64,000 nucleotides of DNA, from NCBI GenBank assembly GCA_008828725.1, contig MEHQ01003205.1:361755-425754 (forward strand), read 5' to 3'. The notes beneath the pieces are model-generated. The model had not been told where the DNA came from and searched no databases. It saw nothing but the letters and a program-made list of their open reading frames with translations. The DNA is from Saccharina japonica. Taxonomy: Eukaryota; Sar; Phaeophyceae; Laminariales; Laminariaceae. The translations under genes and the position numbers were made by a program. Of this stretch, positions 23,201 through 34,906 are shown one piece after another; position 1 is the stretch's first letter, and each line of letters opens with the position of its first letter.

Positions 23201-24995
23201 TCATTACAAGCCTCAAATTGACGGGGTCGGCAGTGACTCCACTCGCCGCGTCAGAACGTCGAGGTATGTAGGAGACCTGACGCGAGAGTATATACTGAGG
23301 GTTCTTGTTGTGCGAAAGGCAACGTAGTGTGTTCCTAGCTGCCCAGCTCACGTCCCCGTGATACTGCCGTCGCCAGTGCTGATGCGAGGTCAAGAGAGCC
23401 GGCTATGTGCATGGGGACTGAACTCCAGATGGGGGTTGAAACACAGAATGCGTATTCTCGGTCGATTCGCAATTGTGGAGGCCTGCATGGGAGGGTAGGT
23501 GCTCGTGTCTGTGGTTGTTAGTTTTTGATGTGCTGGTCGTTAATGACTAGTAGGTGCCCTGTTCTGTGGTTTGGGTCAAATGTTTACTAATAATGGGACC
23601 ATACCCCGTGGTGTATCACTCAAAAGTGTTCAGAATATCAAGGACCATATCATGGGTTGCACTATGCGTTTAGTCCAGCAAGGTCGTAATATCTCCAGGT
23701 ATCTACGGTTGCAACTCGACATCCGTGACAGCGGCTTCTGCGGAACCTCACAGTCAGACCACCGCAAGACGTGACACATAATATACATCAGAGGAGTACG
23801 AACACTCGAAGGTAGTCGTATGGTCTATTGGAGTCACTCACCACACGGACACGGCCAAGTTGGAGGTATGAATTCTCCCTTTGAGACGAAGAGGAACGCG
23901 ACCCCGCCCCCCCTATGTTGTGGCCGCTCTTCGCCACTCCTTGTTATGCCTCTTCTCAATTATGGTTGATCTCCACGACCCGGTACGCTCCTGTGAAACG
24001 TGGTTGCAGCAGTTGGTGTGTGCGCTAGAGTTTACGAAAACGTTTGAAATATAATTAAACCCTTGACTCCGTTGTGTACTCGTACTCGTATATATGACAC
24101 TACAATGATAACTGTACCTAGAGCAACTAGGGCGTGTTTTTTGCAGTTATGTTCCTGTCCCCTTTGTCAAGGGAATAAAAACATCTTCCTCAGGGCACCT
24201 ATTGTTTGGGTTTTACGTTTTTGATCGGGAGAGCTAAGCAGGTGAGGATGGTTTTGCCAACAGAATCTCCCCCAGGTTAAGGTCTAGATTGAATTCATCC
24301 ACCAAACGTTCATGCACCCAGCTCTCATCGATGGGTCGCGGTTTACGTGGTACGTGATCTCGGCGAGGCACTTGGTACACACACGTACCTGCACACTAAA
24401 ACCATCTTCCGGTATACTACTCTATTTGTTGAACTGGTAAACACAAGAAAGAACCGCGGTGCACTGCTCTTGCTACAGAAGCAGTAAGCAACGACGAGGA
24501 CGAGCTGGCTATTACAAAACGCTAAACTAATTTGGTTGGTGTATCGCTGTGAAGAAAACAGATTTTTCGTAAGGAGTAGAGCACCGATTCCACTACTGTA
24601 CGGGTTAACATATCGCCATAGTATACGCTGGGGAGGTGTTCTTCTAGCTTTGTACCTGCTTCATACTCGTACACGTTCGTGATCAGTAGTTGCCCGGCGT
24701 TTTTGTGGTTTAGGTAATGTTCAACATTGTTACTAATCATGGAACTATCTCTCCTGGTGCAACACTAAAAAGTTATTGTAAAACAAAGCGTTACAACGGG
24801 GGTTGCAGTATGGGGTTACCCCCCGCAAACTCGTAACCAACCCGCGTTTCTCCAGTTGCAAAAGCCTTAGTGGCGACAGCCCCTCGGCAATGCCGCAACC
24901 GGACTGCCGGAAGACAAGCAGTTACCTTGTACTCCAGATAAGTATTCCCAGTGACTTTAGTTACTGGGTTCTGTCGCGGAAATTAAACCAAATTT
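20264..24995. other. Gene-poor stretch downstream of U2 piece 1, upstream side of gene C
   Basis: Nothing recognisable by family. Protein-like open frames occur at 20955-21251, 21251-21451 and 22383-22646 (all +) and 24522-24740 (-), but each lacks a domain or a second copy. A consensus-like donor (AAAG/GTAAGC) occurs at 21213. A direct-repeat pair around 23577 and 24724 (TTACTAATMATGGRAC) and a patch at 24000-24290 resembling 29660-29945 suggest further old duplicated DNA. Confidence 0.35.
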
Positions 24996-25170
24996 CCTAA
25001 AAACCCTGCTTTTCAACTCTGTTTCGAGGTCTAATTCCATATTTTTTTAGTAATTCCCTCCCCTACTTAGTTCAACCCCAAACACGATATGGCTCTGTAG
25101 CCCATCAATCCCTTTATGTCATCTTACAACTGGCATAAAAATTGGACTCTGTAGCCTTTGGCTAGATAAA
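24996..25170 (+). repeat. Direct repeat flanking the 25-27 kb minisatellite block (left copy)
   Basis: Matches 27022-27195 in the same orientation over about 175 bp. Shared words include TTTCAACTCTGTTTCGAGGT, CCATATTTTTTTAG, CATCAATCCCTTTA (one mismatch) and TGGCATAAAAA. Its right neighbour (25165-25250) matches 29215-29310. The ends lack a TG...CA signature, so I do not call it an LTR. Confidence 0.8.
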
Positions 25171-25418
25171 GTTATACAAATTCGATACATAACCTGACTC
25201 GGTAATATCAGCTCTGGGTCGAGTCGATGATCGTGTCGGACGTACTCGAACTGAGCTTTACATCGGATGTCATCATGTATGCCCATCACATGCCCGCGAG
25301 TAAATCTATCATACATTATATACGTACGTACAGCATATAGTTTTTCAAAGCGATGGCGGCGTAGCCGAGGTGACACGCTGCGTTGTGCGCTATAGCACAT
25401 GACGATAACGAAGAGGAC

Positions 25419-25420
<2 letters not shown>

Positions 25421-25454
<34 letters not shown>

Positions 25455-25466
25455 GCTGCTGCTGCT
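25421..25466 (+). repeat. CTG/GCT trinucleotide microsatellite
   Basis: Near-perfect CTG array with one TG interruption. On the minus strand it creates a spurious poly-Ala run. Confidence 0.95.
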
Positions 25467-25564
25467 AAGCCGAGGTGACATACGCTGCGTTGTGCGCTAG
25501 CACCTGACGGTAACGTTGATCACGCTGCTTTACGCTGCGTGTGCGCTAGCACCTGTCGAGTGCA

Positions 25565-26430
25565 TACATACATATATAGACAGAGGACGCTGTCAGGCAG
25601 CATTGCTATTGGCGAGACACAGCAACAACAGGTATTGGTCGAGTGTCGAGTGTGCACAAGCTGTATGTACATGATGAATGCAAACAAACGTTATAAACTT
25701 ATTGCGGGAAAAATGTTTGTTAGACGTAAAGCAGCCATTAATTTAATTCCTCTTCCTCTTTATTGCCAGGCATCTATTTCTGGAAATCTGCAACAATATG
25801 TCATACTTCACAGGCGAGGTGGCGGGGAGCGGGGGTCGGAGCCTCGACCCCCGTGCCTCGACCAGCTTCCAACCCCCTGTATGCGTACATACATACATAC
25901 TATATATGGACGGTGGACGCTGTCAGGCAGCATTATTATTGGCGAGACACAGCAACAACAGGTATAGGTCGAGTGTCGAGTGTACACAAGCTGTATGTAC
26001 ATGATGAATGCCAGGCATAGATTTCTTCTGTACAAGGTACAACACTAAATCATACTTCACAGGCGAGGTGGCGTGGATCAGGGTCGGGGCGGAGCCTCCA
26101 TCCCCGTGCCCCGCCCAGCTGCCAATCCTCTGTATGCGTACATACATACATATATAGACGGTGGACGCTGTAATGCAGCATTATTGGCGAGACACAGCCA
26201 CAGGTATAGGTCGAGTGTGCAACAGGTGTAGCTCGAGTGTGCCACAGGTATAGGTCGAGTGTCGAGTGTGCACAAGTTGTATGTACATGATGAATGCCAG
26301 GCATAGCTTTCTGTGCAAGCTACAACAATAAATCATACTTCAAAGGCCAGGTGGCGGGGAGCGGGGGTCGGGGCGGAGCCCTGACCCCCGTGCCGGCCCA
26401 GCTGCCAACCCTCTGTATGCGTGTCCGTGG
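25565..26430 (+). repeat. Minisatellite, three units of about 250-320 bp
   Basis: Three tandem units begin near 25565, 25885 and 26139. Each contains a CATACATACATA tract, GACGCTGT, GGCGAGACACAGC, GGTCGAGTGTCGAGTGT, TGTATGTACATGATGAATGC, a CATACTTCA word and a GC-rich palindromic block (GGGGGTCGG...GACCCCCGTGCC), ending CTGTATGCG. Unit 1 carries about 100 bp of extra AT-rich DNA (25681-25770). Unit 3 has extra copies of a 25-bp sub-repeat (GTATAGGTCGAGTGT). No credible coding frame: the open frames shift between units. Confidence 0.9.
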
Positions 26431-27021
26431 AATATATTTTGAATGGAATCGTCAGGAAGCGGAGTGGGTCCGACTACTGCCGTTGATGTGTGTGACAGAC
26501 GGTCGTTTGTGTGCGTGATACGAAGCACACAATCAATCGTCGTGATATCTAATCTCTACGAACGTACGGGTATGGTCCTTGGCCCATGCCATGGGCCATG
26601 GGTGAAGTCGGAGTGAATGATCGACGATTTCAGATCCCAAAATGAAAATGTAACGCCAACGCCAAATTAAACGACACACAACAAGTTACGCCGCTCGACA
26701 TCTCGACATCACATATTTTACGACGTACCTATCATACTGCCTGGCATCTTGACATCTTGATATATACTCGTCGTACACACACGGAATATTTTCGATTGAT
26801 GCGATTGATGGCGAATTGAATGCATTAATAACCGTACACGGGAAATATGAGTACTACTGACTGTACTTGTCGCCACACATCACAGACAGGCTTCGCGGCG
26901 GGTAGCGAGTCACACAATAGTACGTACTCGTACTGCTGTAAGCGCGTCAAACGATCATATCGATGGTGGCAGGGTGTCACTGGGACTCGCGTGCAGAGCA
27001 ACCCCTCTGCGCGCTATAACT

Positions 27022-27195
27022 ATTTCCCAAATCCCCTGCCTTTCAACTCTGTTTCGAGGTCTATTTCCATATTTTTTTAGGAATCCCCTCCCTTACTTAG
27101 TTCGACTCCAAACCCGATTTTGCCCTGTAGCCTATCAATCCCTTTACTTCATCTTACACCTGGCATAAAAAATTGACTCTGTGACATTTGTCTAG
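27022..27195 (+). repeat. Direct repeat flanking the 25-27 kb minisatellite block (right copy)
   Basis: Right-hand partner of 24996-25170. Its left neighbour (26940-27021) matches 29365-29450 (GCGCGTCAAACGA, GATGGTGGCA, GTGTCACTGGGAC, CGCGTGCAGAGCAACCCCTC). Confidence 0.8.
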
Positions 27196-29214
27196 ATATG
27201 TATAGGTACCAAATGGACATTTTCCCGGAATAGTTTCACTTTTCATCTCCGGCCGCGGGTCTTTTCTCGCGCTATCGGCTACGGGTCACGCAGGGGCCCC
27301 GCGTGTACACCACGGCGCCAGTGCGAGTCCCGTTCGAAGCCCATGGGGCGTGCTCTGGGCTTTCGAAGTCGCGAAATCAGGCAAATACCTCAGGGGAGAC
27401 GTTCCGACTTGACACCGCCTGGCAGCTACATGAAAAACCTGCCGTGCGACTTTTGTTTATTGTTTACCCGTGTGAAATTGGATGGTTCATTTTTGACACG
27501 CCGCATGAACGGAACGCACACAGCACGCACCTCGCACGAGACAACAAGGACCACACCCACATGAAACGAGGCACACATTTAGCGCCATGCATGGTAGTTA
27601 ATACATTTTTGCATGCGTCTGCTCTCTATGGGTTGTGTACAGCAGCAGCAGTTGTACGAGACGCTTCAAAAATTACACGCGCAATATTTATTTATGTAAA
27701 TTTGTAATTTGGTTCCATTATTTTTTCGGAATCTCCGTAGAGTACACATGCACAAGCCCAGGTTTACGAGTGTGTATATATGTACAGCAGTACGCATATA
27801 ATATCTACTGTAGCTCTCTCTTATCTACGAGCGATAGGCCGATCTACATACTAATACGTACGATTAGAACTACTTAAGTACAGTAGGAGTACTACTGCTG
27901 CTGTACTCTACGGGAACTGGTGTCTAGTCTAGACTACACACTAAACCAGCCAAGGCGCCCTTTACCAAACAGCACAGCAGTACGGCAGAAGAAGCTGCAG
28001 AACACGCAGCAGCCAGCCGCTGTTCAGATTGTTGCGTTTGTGGCGGCTGTTGTTGTTGTGTCCTGTACGCGTGCGCTGGACCCGTAATAAACAGCTACGA
28101 GTAGCAGGAGAGGAATCCAGCAGATCTAGTTGTGACAGCTACGAACAACGAGTACTGCTTTGCTGTGTTCTGTCTTTTATTGTGTATGCGTGTGTGTTTG
28201 ATGTATGCGATCCCGACTTCACGGCGTGCGTCCACCTGTGCTTGCACTGCAGCACAGGTACCGCGGCATGCGCATTTTCTTTTGCCCGGGTTTGCGCAGC
28301 AGCCGAAGCCGCCTGAACGTCGTGCGCAGCATCAACCCGAATAACCTCAGCCTCCGGCGACTTGCTCTCCTCAGACATACTGGAAACTCAAAACTAGTCT
28401 GTATCACACCTTGGACCTGTAGCTCTGACTTTGCTGCACTGCGCTATCACGTGCAGGTCACAAGTTTGAACTGGACCAGGTGTGTATCACGGGCTACGAT
28501 TCATACTACCATGTGTTTCTGCATTCATCTGATTGGCCAAACTTCTTACGTACGTACACAACTCACATTATCTCATTCTTCCGAGAATATTCTGCCTCTG
28601 ATTTTGATATCACCCGCGTTTTACAGCAACGATTAAAAACAACAAAACCGCTCATACCCGTCACGGGAATTGATTGATAACACTTCATACTCGCCGAGAA
28701 ATTTGTCCCAGGGCACCCGGATATCCAGTTATTCGACGGGCACCCTTAGACGAGTACTCGGCTGCTAAACGCGTACCAGGGTACCCGCCCAAAAGCTAGT
28801 ACATACGAGTGAATACTCTTATCTAGGACCGGGGCGGGACTCGTCGGGCAACATCTCTGTCATAACTATCTTTTGTATACTCAGCTGGACAGCGCAGAAC
28901 AGCCGTGATAACTGCAGTACCACTGTGGGATCGACTCTAAATCCTACAAAAAATAGTAAGATCGACTTCAGAAACAAAACAAGTCATTGAGCCTGGACAC
29001 CAACCTGAAGTTTCTTAACACCGGGAGCCCACTGTACCTCAGATACGATATCATCTCGTGACAGTTGTTCTGTTAGGAATGGCCGTCGCTACTACTTTTA
29101 CAGTCTATGCCACAGGTTTGCTCCAAAAATTAAACTATGAAGCATGTGCGATCTATTTTCACCTTGCGACACCCCGGGGATTTCAAGTGACCAACATCCC
29201 GAAGGAGAACCTTG
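27196..29214. other. Gene-less stretch with CTG/CAG-rich DNA
   Basis: Contains scattered CTG/CAG and GTACTCGTAC-type words. Two open frames look somewhat protein-like: 27303-27707 (+, 134 aa) and 28139-28378 (-, 79 aa, beginning MSEESKSPEAEV). Neither has a recognised domain, a paralog in the window or a clear exon structure, so they are not annotated as genes. Confidence 0.35.
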
Positions 29215-29450
29215 TAAAGTTATAAAATTCGATTCTCAATCTCCTGACAAGATAATATTAGCTCTGGGTCGAATCGATGCTTGTGTCGAACGTCCTCGTA
29301 CTGCAGCGTTACACGGGAAGTGCAGCTGTGCAAAGCGACGGCACAGCCACCTCGTACTAGTGCTGCTGTTAGCGCGTCAAACGAGGATAACGATGGTGGC
29401 AAAGTGTCACTGGGACCCGCGTGCAGAGCAACCCCTCCGCGGGCTATCAC
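29215..29450 (+). repeat. Composite copy of the repeat that surrounds the minisatellite
   Basis: Left part (29215-29310) matches 25165-25250, sharing AGCTCTGGGTCGA. Right part (29365-29450) matches 26940-27021, sharing GTGTCACTGGGAC and CGTGCAGAGCAACCCCTC. Here they are only 55 bp apart, whereas in the other locus they are separated by about 1.7 kb of minisatellite. This copy may be the layout before minisatellite expansion. Confidence 0.65.
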
Positions 29451-30504
29451 TATGTCTAAGCGTGACGCATGCTCTGGGGTCTCTTACCTTACTCTAATTG
29501 CGCTCGAGTTGCAGGCACGAGTGCTTTACCTGAGACAAAAACGAACAGCACGAAGCCCCCTGCGTGTTTTCGCCGCTGTTCAAGCCCTCTTATCCCGCCG
29601 CCTTTTGTTTGCTGACTGCCCTGTAGGGGGTTCCACGCGCTTGTGGAAAGGTGGCTCGCTGCAGCAGCGGTTCGTGTGTGCGCTCGTACAGGCGGCCCCG
29701 AAAAACAAACGCCATGCCATACGATACAAACCTTTTCACACCATTGTGGGCCTGCCATCTGAGACGGGGCGCGCGCTCCGACATAAGGCCTACAGCACAC
29801 AGCAACTAGTGTCTGGAGCTTGCAGTTGTTTTTTTACCCCTCTCCTTCGGCAAGCCAGGAGACGACGTGTGTGAGCGCAGCTGTAATTGGGTGTTAACGC
29901 TTCTGATCGCCAGGACAAAGCAGGTAAGGATGCCCCTTGCTACAAATGAACCCTCCCGGTCTTGTTGTACAGCACTGCATCGAATTCAGCACGTCCCTAT
30001 GATTTGCGGCTGTGCGTAGCCTTCATCTCTCTCCATGAGTACAATAACGAAAGGTTGTGTTTCATGTAAGAGCCCATGCAGCATAAGAGATCGGATACCC
30101 GCTATGCATCGTTTTGAACTACATCCACGGTTCAGGGACACACTACTACTGCTGCTGTTCCGTACTTGGGGTTTGTTTAGGCGCCTTTTTTGGAGTGCGG
30201 TAGACAAGTACGGGTACTTGTATCTGTATGTCAGCATTAATAGTACGTTCGCAAGACATCCCTCTGACTTGCTGGTGGCCGGCGTAGGTGTGCCAACGCG
30301 TGTGCTCGTCACATACTACTACTGTACTGGCTATTTAGGGTCCCAGTGTCCCAAATACATGTACCATTCTATGATCCCCTATCCCCGATGCTGACATGCC
30401 AAATTCTCTTAGGTGCAATAAACCACGGTTGGTTCTTTGGCACTCCGGTAGCGGAGGCCGATACTGCGTGTATGAACAAACCTGTCCTTCCTGGTGTATT
30501 CCTT
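29451..30504. other. Gene-less stretch before the U2 middle piece
   Basis: A 197-codon frame covers 29281-29874 (+) but begins inside the repeat above and lacks any recognised domain. A patch resembles 24000-24290 (GCAGCAG, GTGTGTGCGCT, AAGCAGGTRAGGATG). No RNA gene is seen. Confidence 0.3.
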
Positions 30505-30690
30505 GAAACCTTGCAAAAGACTGGTCAACTTCGCGTATACAAGATACATACGAAAACTGTGCCTGCAGGCAAATAAAGAGACACTGCCTTGTAGGAACTG
30601 CTGTCGCACAACAGTAGAAACGGCCTCGGCGTGGCTTGCGTGACGAAATCGGTGCTGTGCTGTGCTGCTGTACTGCTGTACGACGTATCT
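30505..30690 (+). repeat. Duplication unit U2, middle piece (orphan fragment)
   Basis: Matches 2780-2950 of U1: AAGACTGGTCAAYTTCGCGT, TGCCTTGTAGGAACT, ACGGCCTCGGCGTGGCTTGC, GTGACGAAAT. It is exactly the part missing between U2 pieces 1 and 3 and is separated from both by about 13 kb. On the minus strand it encodes the RFRHASHAEAV and LVYAKLTS words of the relic at 2770-3344. Confidence 0.75.
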
Positions 30691-30714
30691 AATATGTATA
30701 GTTACAAGGGCTCC

Positions 30715-30746
30715 GCATGGGTGCCGGCATTCGCCGGCACCCATGC
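30715..30746. repeat. Perfect hairpin, 14-bp arms, 4-nt loop
   Basis: GCATGGGTGCCGGC, loop ATTC, then the exact complement. It lies just inside the TTACAAGGGCTCCGC word at 30704. A related but non-hairpin version follows the same word at 38046. It may be a sub-terminal hairpin of a transposable element end. Confidence 0.85.
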
Positions 30747-31532
30747 TTCGGGTAGGGCAGGGGAGGAGTTGGAAGTGTTTCATCCGACATTAAACAAATA
30801 CGATGAAATTGAAAGTAATGCCAAGGGTTTCATCCCAAATTCATAGTTTGGCAGGAGACGAACGGTTTGTTGTTGTTGTTGTTGTCTTCACATTAAAAAC
30901 CGTGCCGGTCTCTCTATCCAGTACCTCCATCTGTCCGTACTAATCCAACACTTGACACGGTCGATTCCCGTGGTCACAGGCTAACTTACCCAAAAAAGGT
31001 ATACTGAAATAAAAGTGGAACCCGAAGGGTCCGCAAAGCGATCAAAGCCAGTCAAAAACAGATAGTCTGGAGCCCTCCGCTCCCCTCTACACGCTATGTG
31101 AAGGTAAAAATAAAAATGGAAAAGTCAACATCACCAATCGGGGGTACACGCCCCCTGATTCTATCTTGGTGCCCCTATAATGCCGGGGTGTTCCGTGCCG
31201 GGTTCACGCCGGTCAGGCAAACAAATCGAGTCCTCCACCCCGATTATAAACGCAGACATGATACGGGGGAAGGGAACTATGGTCCCGTGTGACTGATGTA
31301 CCCCCGGCCTGCGAGCAGTGTAACTGCAAAAGGTCAAAAACAACGAAGGGAAAAAGACAAAGACAAAGACAAAGAGACAAGTCAAAAGTATAAGCAAACA
31401 CTCAAACAAACAAGACCGCAGAGACAACACATTGACACGTTATCCCGAGGGGGTGGTGCAATGGTGCGGCGGTGGGGGGGGAGGGGAAAAAAAACAAAAC
31501 AAACAAGCAAACAAACAAACAGTCCAGGAGAG
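30747..31532. other. Gene-less stretch with AAAGAC and AAAC simple repeats
   Basis: Holds an (AAAGAC)n-like tract at 31345-31380 and an AAAC-rich tract at 31484-31520. Read on the minus strand these are TTTGTC and GTTT repeats lying 3' of the LINE fragment, where a retrotransposon tail would be expected. No gene. Confidence 0.5.
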
Positions 31533-32075
31533 TCAATCCGGCACATATCGCGCCACTCGGTCCGCCATTTCTCGCTTGTTTCCTTCCCTCGCCGATTCGC
31601 CCTTCTTCCGCACCCCTCCCGTCCCGTTGGTTCTTGGTATCTCTTTGTTATTGCTGCGCTCTTTTTCTCGCTTGGTCGCTCGTTTCCGGCTAGCCTCCTC
31701 TTCGTCCTTGTGCGAGGAGGTCATAAACCTCCCAGCTCCCTGCAGCACTCCCTTGTACCACTGCCTTCCTCCCTTCACCTTCGCTGCTTCCGCCCAAACT
31801 GAATTCGGGACTCCGAAGACACGTCTCTGGTCGTCCGTAGGGCCGTGCGTAGCTCCGAACGCTTTGAAGTCGTCCTTCAGGCACGTCTGCCAGTTCCGCT
31901 CCGGGCACCCCGCGCCCGGGTCGTTCCCCCCCACCAGCTCCCCGAACATCAGTCGTTTCGGGAGTCGCCCGTCTGGCTGCCTTGAAACAGAAAAATCAAT
32001 CATGATGAACCTCGAGGCGAAACAAAGAGGAATTGGCACTAAAATGGCCAATGAACGCAATGATACTTGAAACAT
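31533..32075 (-). mobile_element. Non-LTR retrotransposon (LINE) 3' fragment: end of the reverse-transcriptase polyprotein
   Basis: A 180-codon minus-strand frame. Its centre (about 31670-31985) has the pattern typical of the extreme C-terminus of LINE ORF2 proteins: RLPKRLMFGEL, a G/N-rich turn, W-x-T-CLKDDFKAFG, then about 20 residues on VWAEAAKVKGGRQWYKGV, and a basic tail. No catalytic reverse-transcriptase motif or endonuclease is present upstream, so the copy is 5'-truncated. The upstream boundary is near 31985, where a pyrimidine-rich stretch ending CAAG also resembles a splice acceptor. Simple repeats follow downstream. The frame beyond the conserved block is probably chance. Confidence 0.7.
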
Positions 32076-32573
32076 TTTTTATTCAAGAAGGCAAAAAGAA
32101 AGGCGCCGTTGATGGTGCCTTGGGAAACCCCTCCGTATATAACTTTCCACAATGCTGCTATGGCTAGAGGATTAATTTCTGGCGAACCTACTTCTACTAC
32201 AGTGTGTTCAACGACCTATTTGCGGGGGGGTGGCCGATTTTCTGTTTTTTAATTAGTATTGAACTATCTTTATTACTTTCACAATATAGGGTTCACGATT
32301 ATCCCCGCTTCTTGCATACCAGGTATATATGAGAGTGTCGCAGTCGAAAATATATTTACTCGTTTTATTATTATTTAATACATATATGAACGTAAAATAA
32401 CGTAATTATTTTAATATAGAAAAAAAAAAGTTATCGGGGCCGAAGGTCAATGAGTCGATGAGTCCATGACCTACCTCGAGTCCAAAAATCAACTGTAAAC
32501 TCTTAAAATTGATGGGGGCATCGCCAATCTGACGTGTAAACCGTGTTGTGCCTGGCCCGTCTCGTAGTACAAC

Positions 32574-32605
<32 letters not shown>

Positions 32606-32623
32606 GTGTAGTTGTAGTTGTAT

Positions 32624-32712
<89 letters not shown>

Positions 32713-34529
32713 ATAGTAGTAGTTGCAACACACGCATGAAAACCACACAAAAAGTACAGCAGAGGGTAAAAGCCGTGATGAAATGCACAGAACAGCAGTA
32801 CTTTGCCCTGCATAGCACTACATAGCACTGCATAGCAGAGCGTGCCTACTCGTATTTCTACATACTCAGCAGTATGTAGTATGTGCTCGTACTCCAACAA
32901 AAAGCTCGAGCTTGCTGCTGGCTGTCCCTGGGGTTTTGAAGCTTTACCTACTCGTACGAATATGGCTTCGTCCATATACCTGGTACATTGTATTCCATTT
33001 ACAGTACTCGTAATACCTGGCAACACTAGATCGGGTGAGATTCACAGGTGTCGTACTCGTACGTTAAAAAAATCCTGAAAACAACGAAAAGCTGCATACT
33101 GCAGCAACTTGCTGTGAGAATGATCCAAACGAACCCAGTGCAATTGTATATAGTATCATTAGGCTGCAGCACGACATAAAAAAATGCAAAACTAATAACC
33201 AATCCGAGAAAAACATTTGTTCGGTTGTATGTGTGTCTTTGGACAATCGAATATCTGAGCCACAGCAGTACTCCAGGAACTGTTTGCTGTCGACGCTCTG
33301 CCTGTGTGGCACTACGTACAGCAGCAGTGGTGTACAGCAGCGTGTACAGCAGCAGTGCTGTACAGCAGCAGTAGTATAGGTCAAAACGATAAAGTATCTA
33401 ATGCTTACTCGCTCTTACATATACATACATACGTGTGTACCGCCCTATCGTACATGCATACCAGGTACACTCGAATACAATTGTATGCGCGTGCTCGTGT
33501 AATTGTCGGGTGTGCAGCTTGATTCAGAATGTATACTCCATTTTTTCAACCACATTCGCTACTTTCTTCGTGTATGTATGGACCGCACCTGTTATATACG
33601 TACGTCCATCATATAGCATATTTAGGTCGATCATATATTTCTTTATCTTTACTTCCATATCGTACTGCATCTTTCTCCCATCTATGCCCAAACACCAGAT
33701 TGTCTAACAACCTTACAAAAAAAATCACATCCGCTGTTATTTTTGCAAGAATACCAAAAATCAAAATGAGATAAAATTGCGTAGAAAGTAACGACATAGA
33801 GGAAATGGAATAATTTGTGTCTGCATTCTCCTCGTGATGCTACTGTAACCCGGTGTAGTTCTGAAGGTACCTTACATTTTCACATATAACATCCGAGCCT
33901 TTGTAACGAAGTCAGATGCCAATCAATGTCAATACTGTTTGCAGCTAGCTGCCTTTTTGAGAGCGGGAGGTTGAATGACAACGCTTGATCATCATCCCGC
34001 TCGCGTCCACGGTTCATGGGGAGGTATTCAACAGTGACTACGAAGGGCGAGGGGCGTTAATATCGATCCTCTCGCCACAGCAGCACTGTGAAATGTAGAG
34101 AGCACCTACACCGTTAGAACTCACTCGGGGAGATGTCGCGCGAAGCAACATTGACGTCGGCGATGCAAAGGGCCAACAAAATGTTTCTCCTGTTGATACT
34201 ACTCCATTTTTTTCAAAAAGTGACCGCTTTGTGTTTGTGACTACCACCCCCCGCTGTCAAGATTCAAAGAAATGCTCGACATGCCACCCGAGATCCAAGA
34301 ATTTGCCTACTTCTCGCTCCTCTCTCTCTGCCCCCGCACGCGTTCGCGGCGGGGTAAGCGAGGGGGACGAAGGGCGAGGGGCGTCGGAGCCGATCCTCGA
34401 AGAGAGCGCCCGGAGAAATGAAAAAACTCTCGAGATATTGAGTTGCCGAGATTCCGATACTGAGGCCTGCCCGGAATTCAAATTGTTTATTGTGGGAGCT
34501 TGAGGGTTGAACCAACATGAACATATATT
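32076..34529. other. Gene-less stretch
   Basis: AT-rich DNA at 32260-32440, a large AGT tract (annotated separately), CAGCAG/GTACAG-rich DNA at 33295-33380, and a short direct repeat (GAAGGGCGAGGGGCGT at 34044 and 34368). Open frames in 34230-34850 on both strands overlap each other and show no domain. Confidence 0.35.
32574..32723 (+). repeat. AGT/GTA trinucleotide microsatellite, about 150 bp
   Basis: Nearly pure AGT array with interruptions near 32606-32627. Produces spurious poly-Val, poly-Leu and poly-Thr frames. Confidence 0.97.
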
Positions 34530-34745
34530 TGTATATGTTTGTGAAATTTTCGCACTCTTCGCAACTTTTCTCTCCGCGCGAGCTCTTTTCGGCAAAAGGG
34601 TAAGTACCCCGACACGGGAGGCTCGGCCGGATACATTGGTCGAGGTTTGGGCTCGATCCGCGCTCTGTGGCTCGCGTGGCGGGCACTCGAAGTTTTTTTC
34701 CCCGCGGGAGTGGATATGCCGATTTTCCCAGTTTCGCTGCGTGAG
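34530..34745 (+). repeat. Interspersed repeat R210, copy 1
   Basis: About 210 bp, matching 38994-39205 with few changes: AAATTTTCGCACT, TCGCGCGAGC-like, TTTTCGGCAAAA, CCGACACGGGAGGC, ACATTGGTCGAGGTT, GGGCTCGATCCG, CCCGCGGGAGTGGATA. GCTCGATCC is one base off a Pol III B-box (GTTCGANNC), so a SINE origin is possible but not shown. Confidence 0.8.
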
Positions 34746-34880
34746 GCCCTGTTTATGTTCAGTCGCGCGTTTTCTGTGGGTTTCTTGCCGAGAGCACGGG
34801 GAGCATACAAGAACAACAGCAGCACCACAGAGAGCGTGTAACAAACAGTACAACCTCCATGTTACAAACCTGCTGCCCGG

Positions 34881-34906
34881 CAGCAGCAGCAGCAGCAGCA
34901 GCAGCC
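34881..34906 (+). repeat. CAG trinucleotide microsatellite
   Basis: Short perfect CAG array within CTG/CAG-rich DNA. Confidence 0.9.

Noticed and set aside
25565-26430. CRISPR-like array
   Set aside because: Three units of 250-320 bp with no short constant repeat and unique spacer pattern, in a eukaryotic context.
24996-27195. LTR retrotransposon with 175-bp LTRs
   Set aside because: The flanking repeats lack TG/CA ends, a primer-binding site and polypurine tract, there is no internal coding region, and each has different outer neighbours matching a third locus.
27280-27340. tRNA gene suggested by a GTTCGAAGCCC word
   Set aside because: No A-box at proper spacing, no cloverleaf by eye and no T-run terminator.
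29281-29874. 197-codon plus-strand open frame
   Set aside because: Begins inside an interspersed repeat, no domain, and the related repeat at 26.9 kb keeps the frame for only a few residues.
31296-32070. Plus-strand open frames (168 and 212 codons)
   Set aside because: Antisense to the LINE fragment and its simple repeats.
32406-33026. 206-codon minus-strand frame with a poly-Thr tract
   Set aside because: Driven by the AGT microsatellite; flanking parts have no domain.
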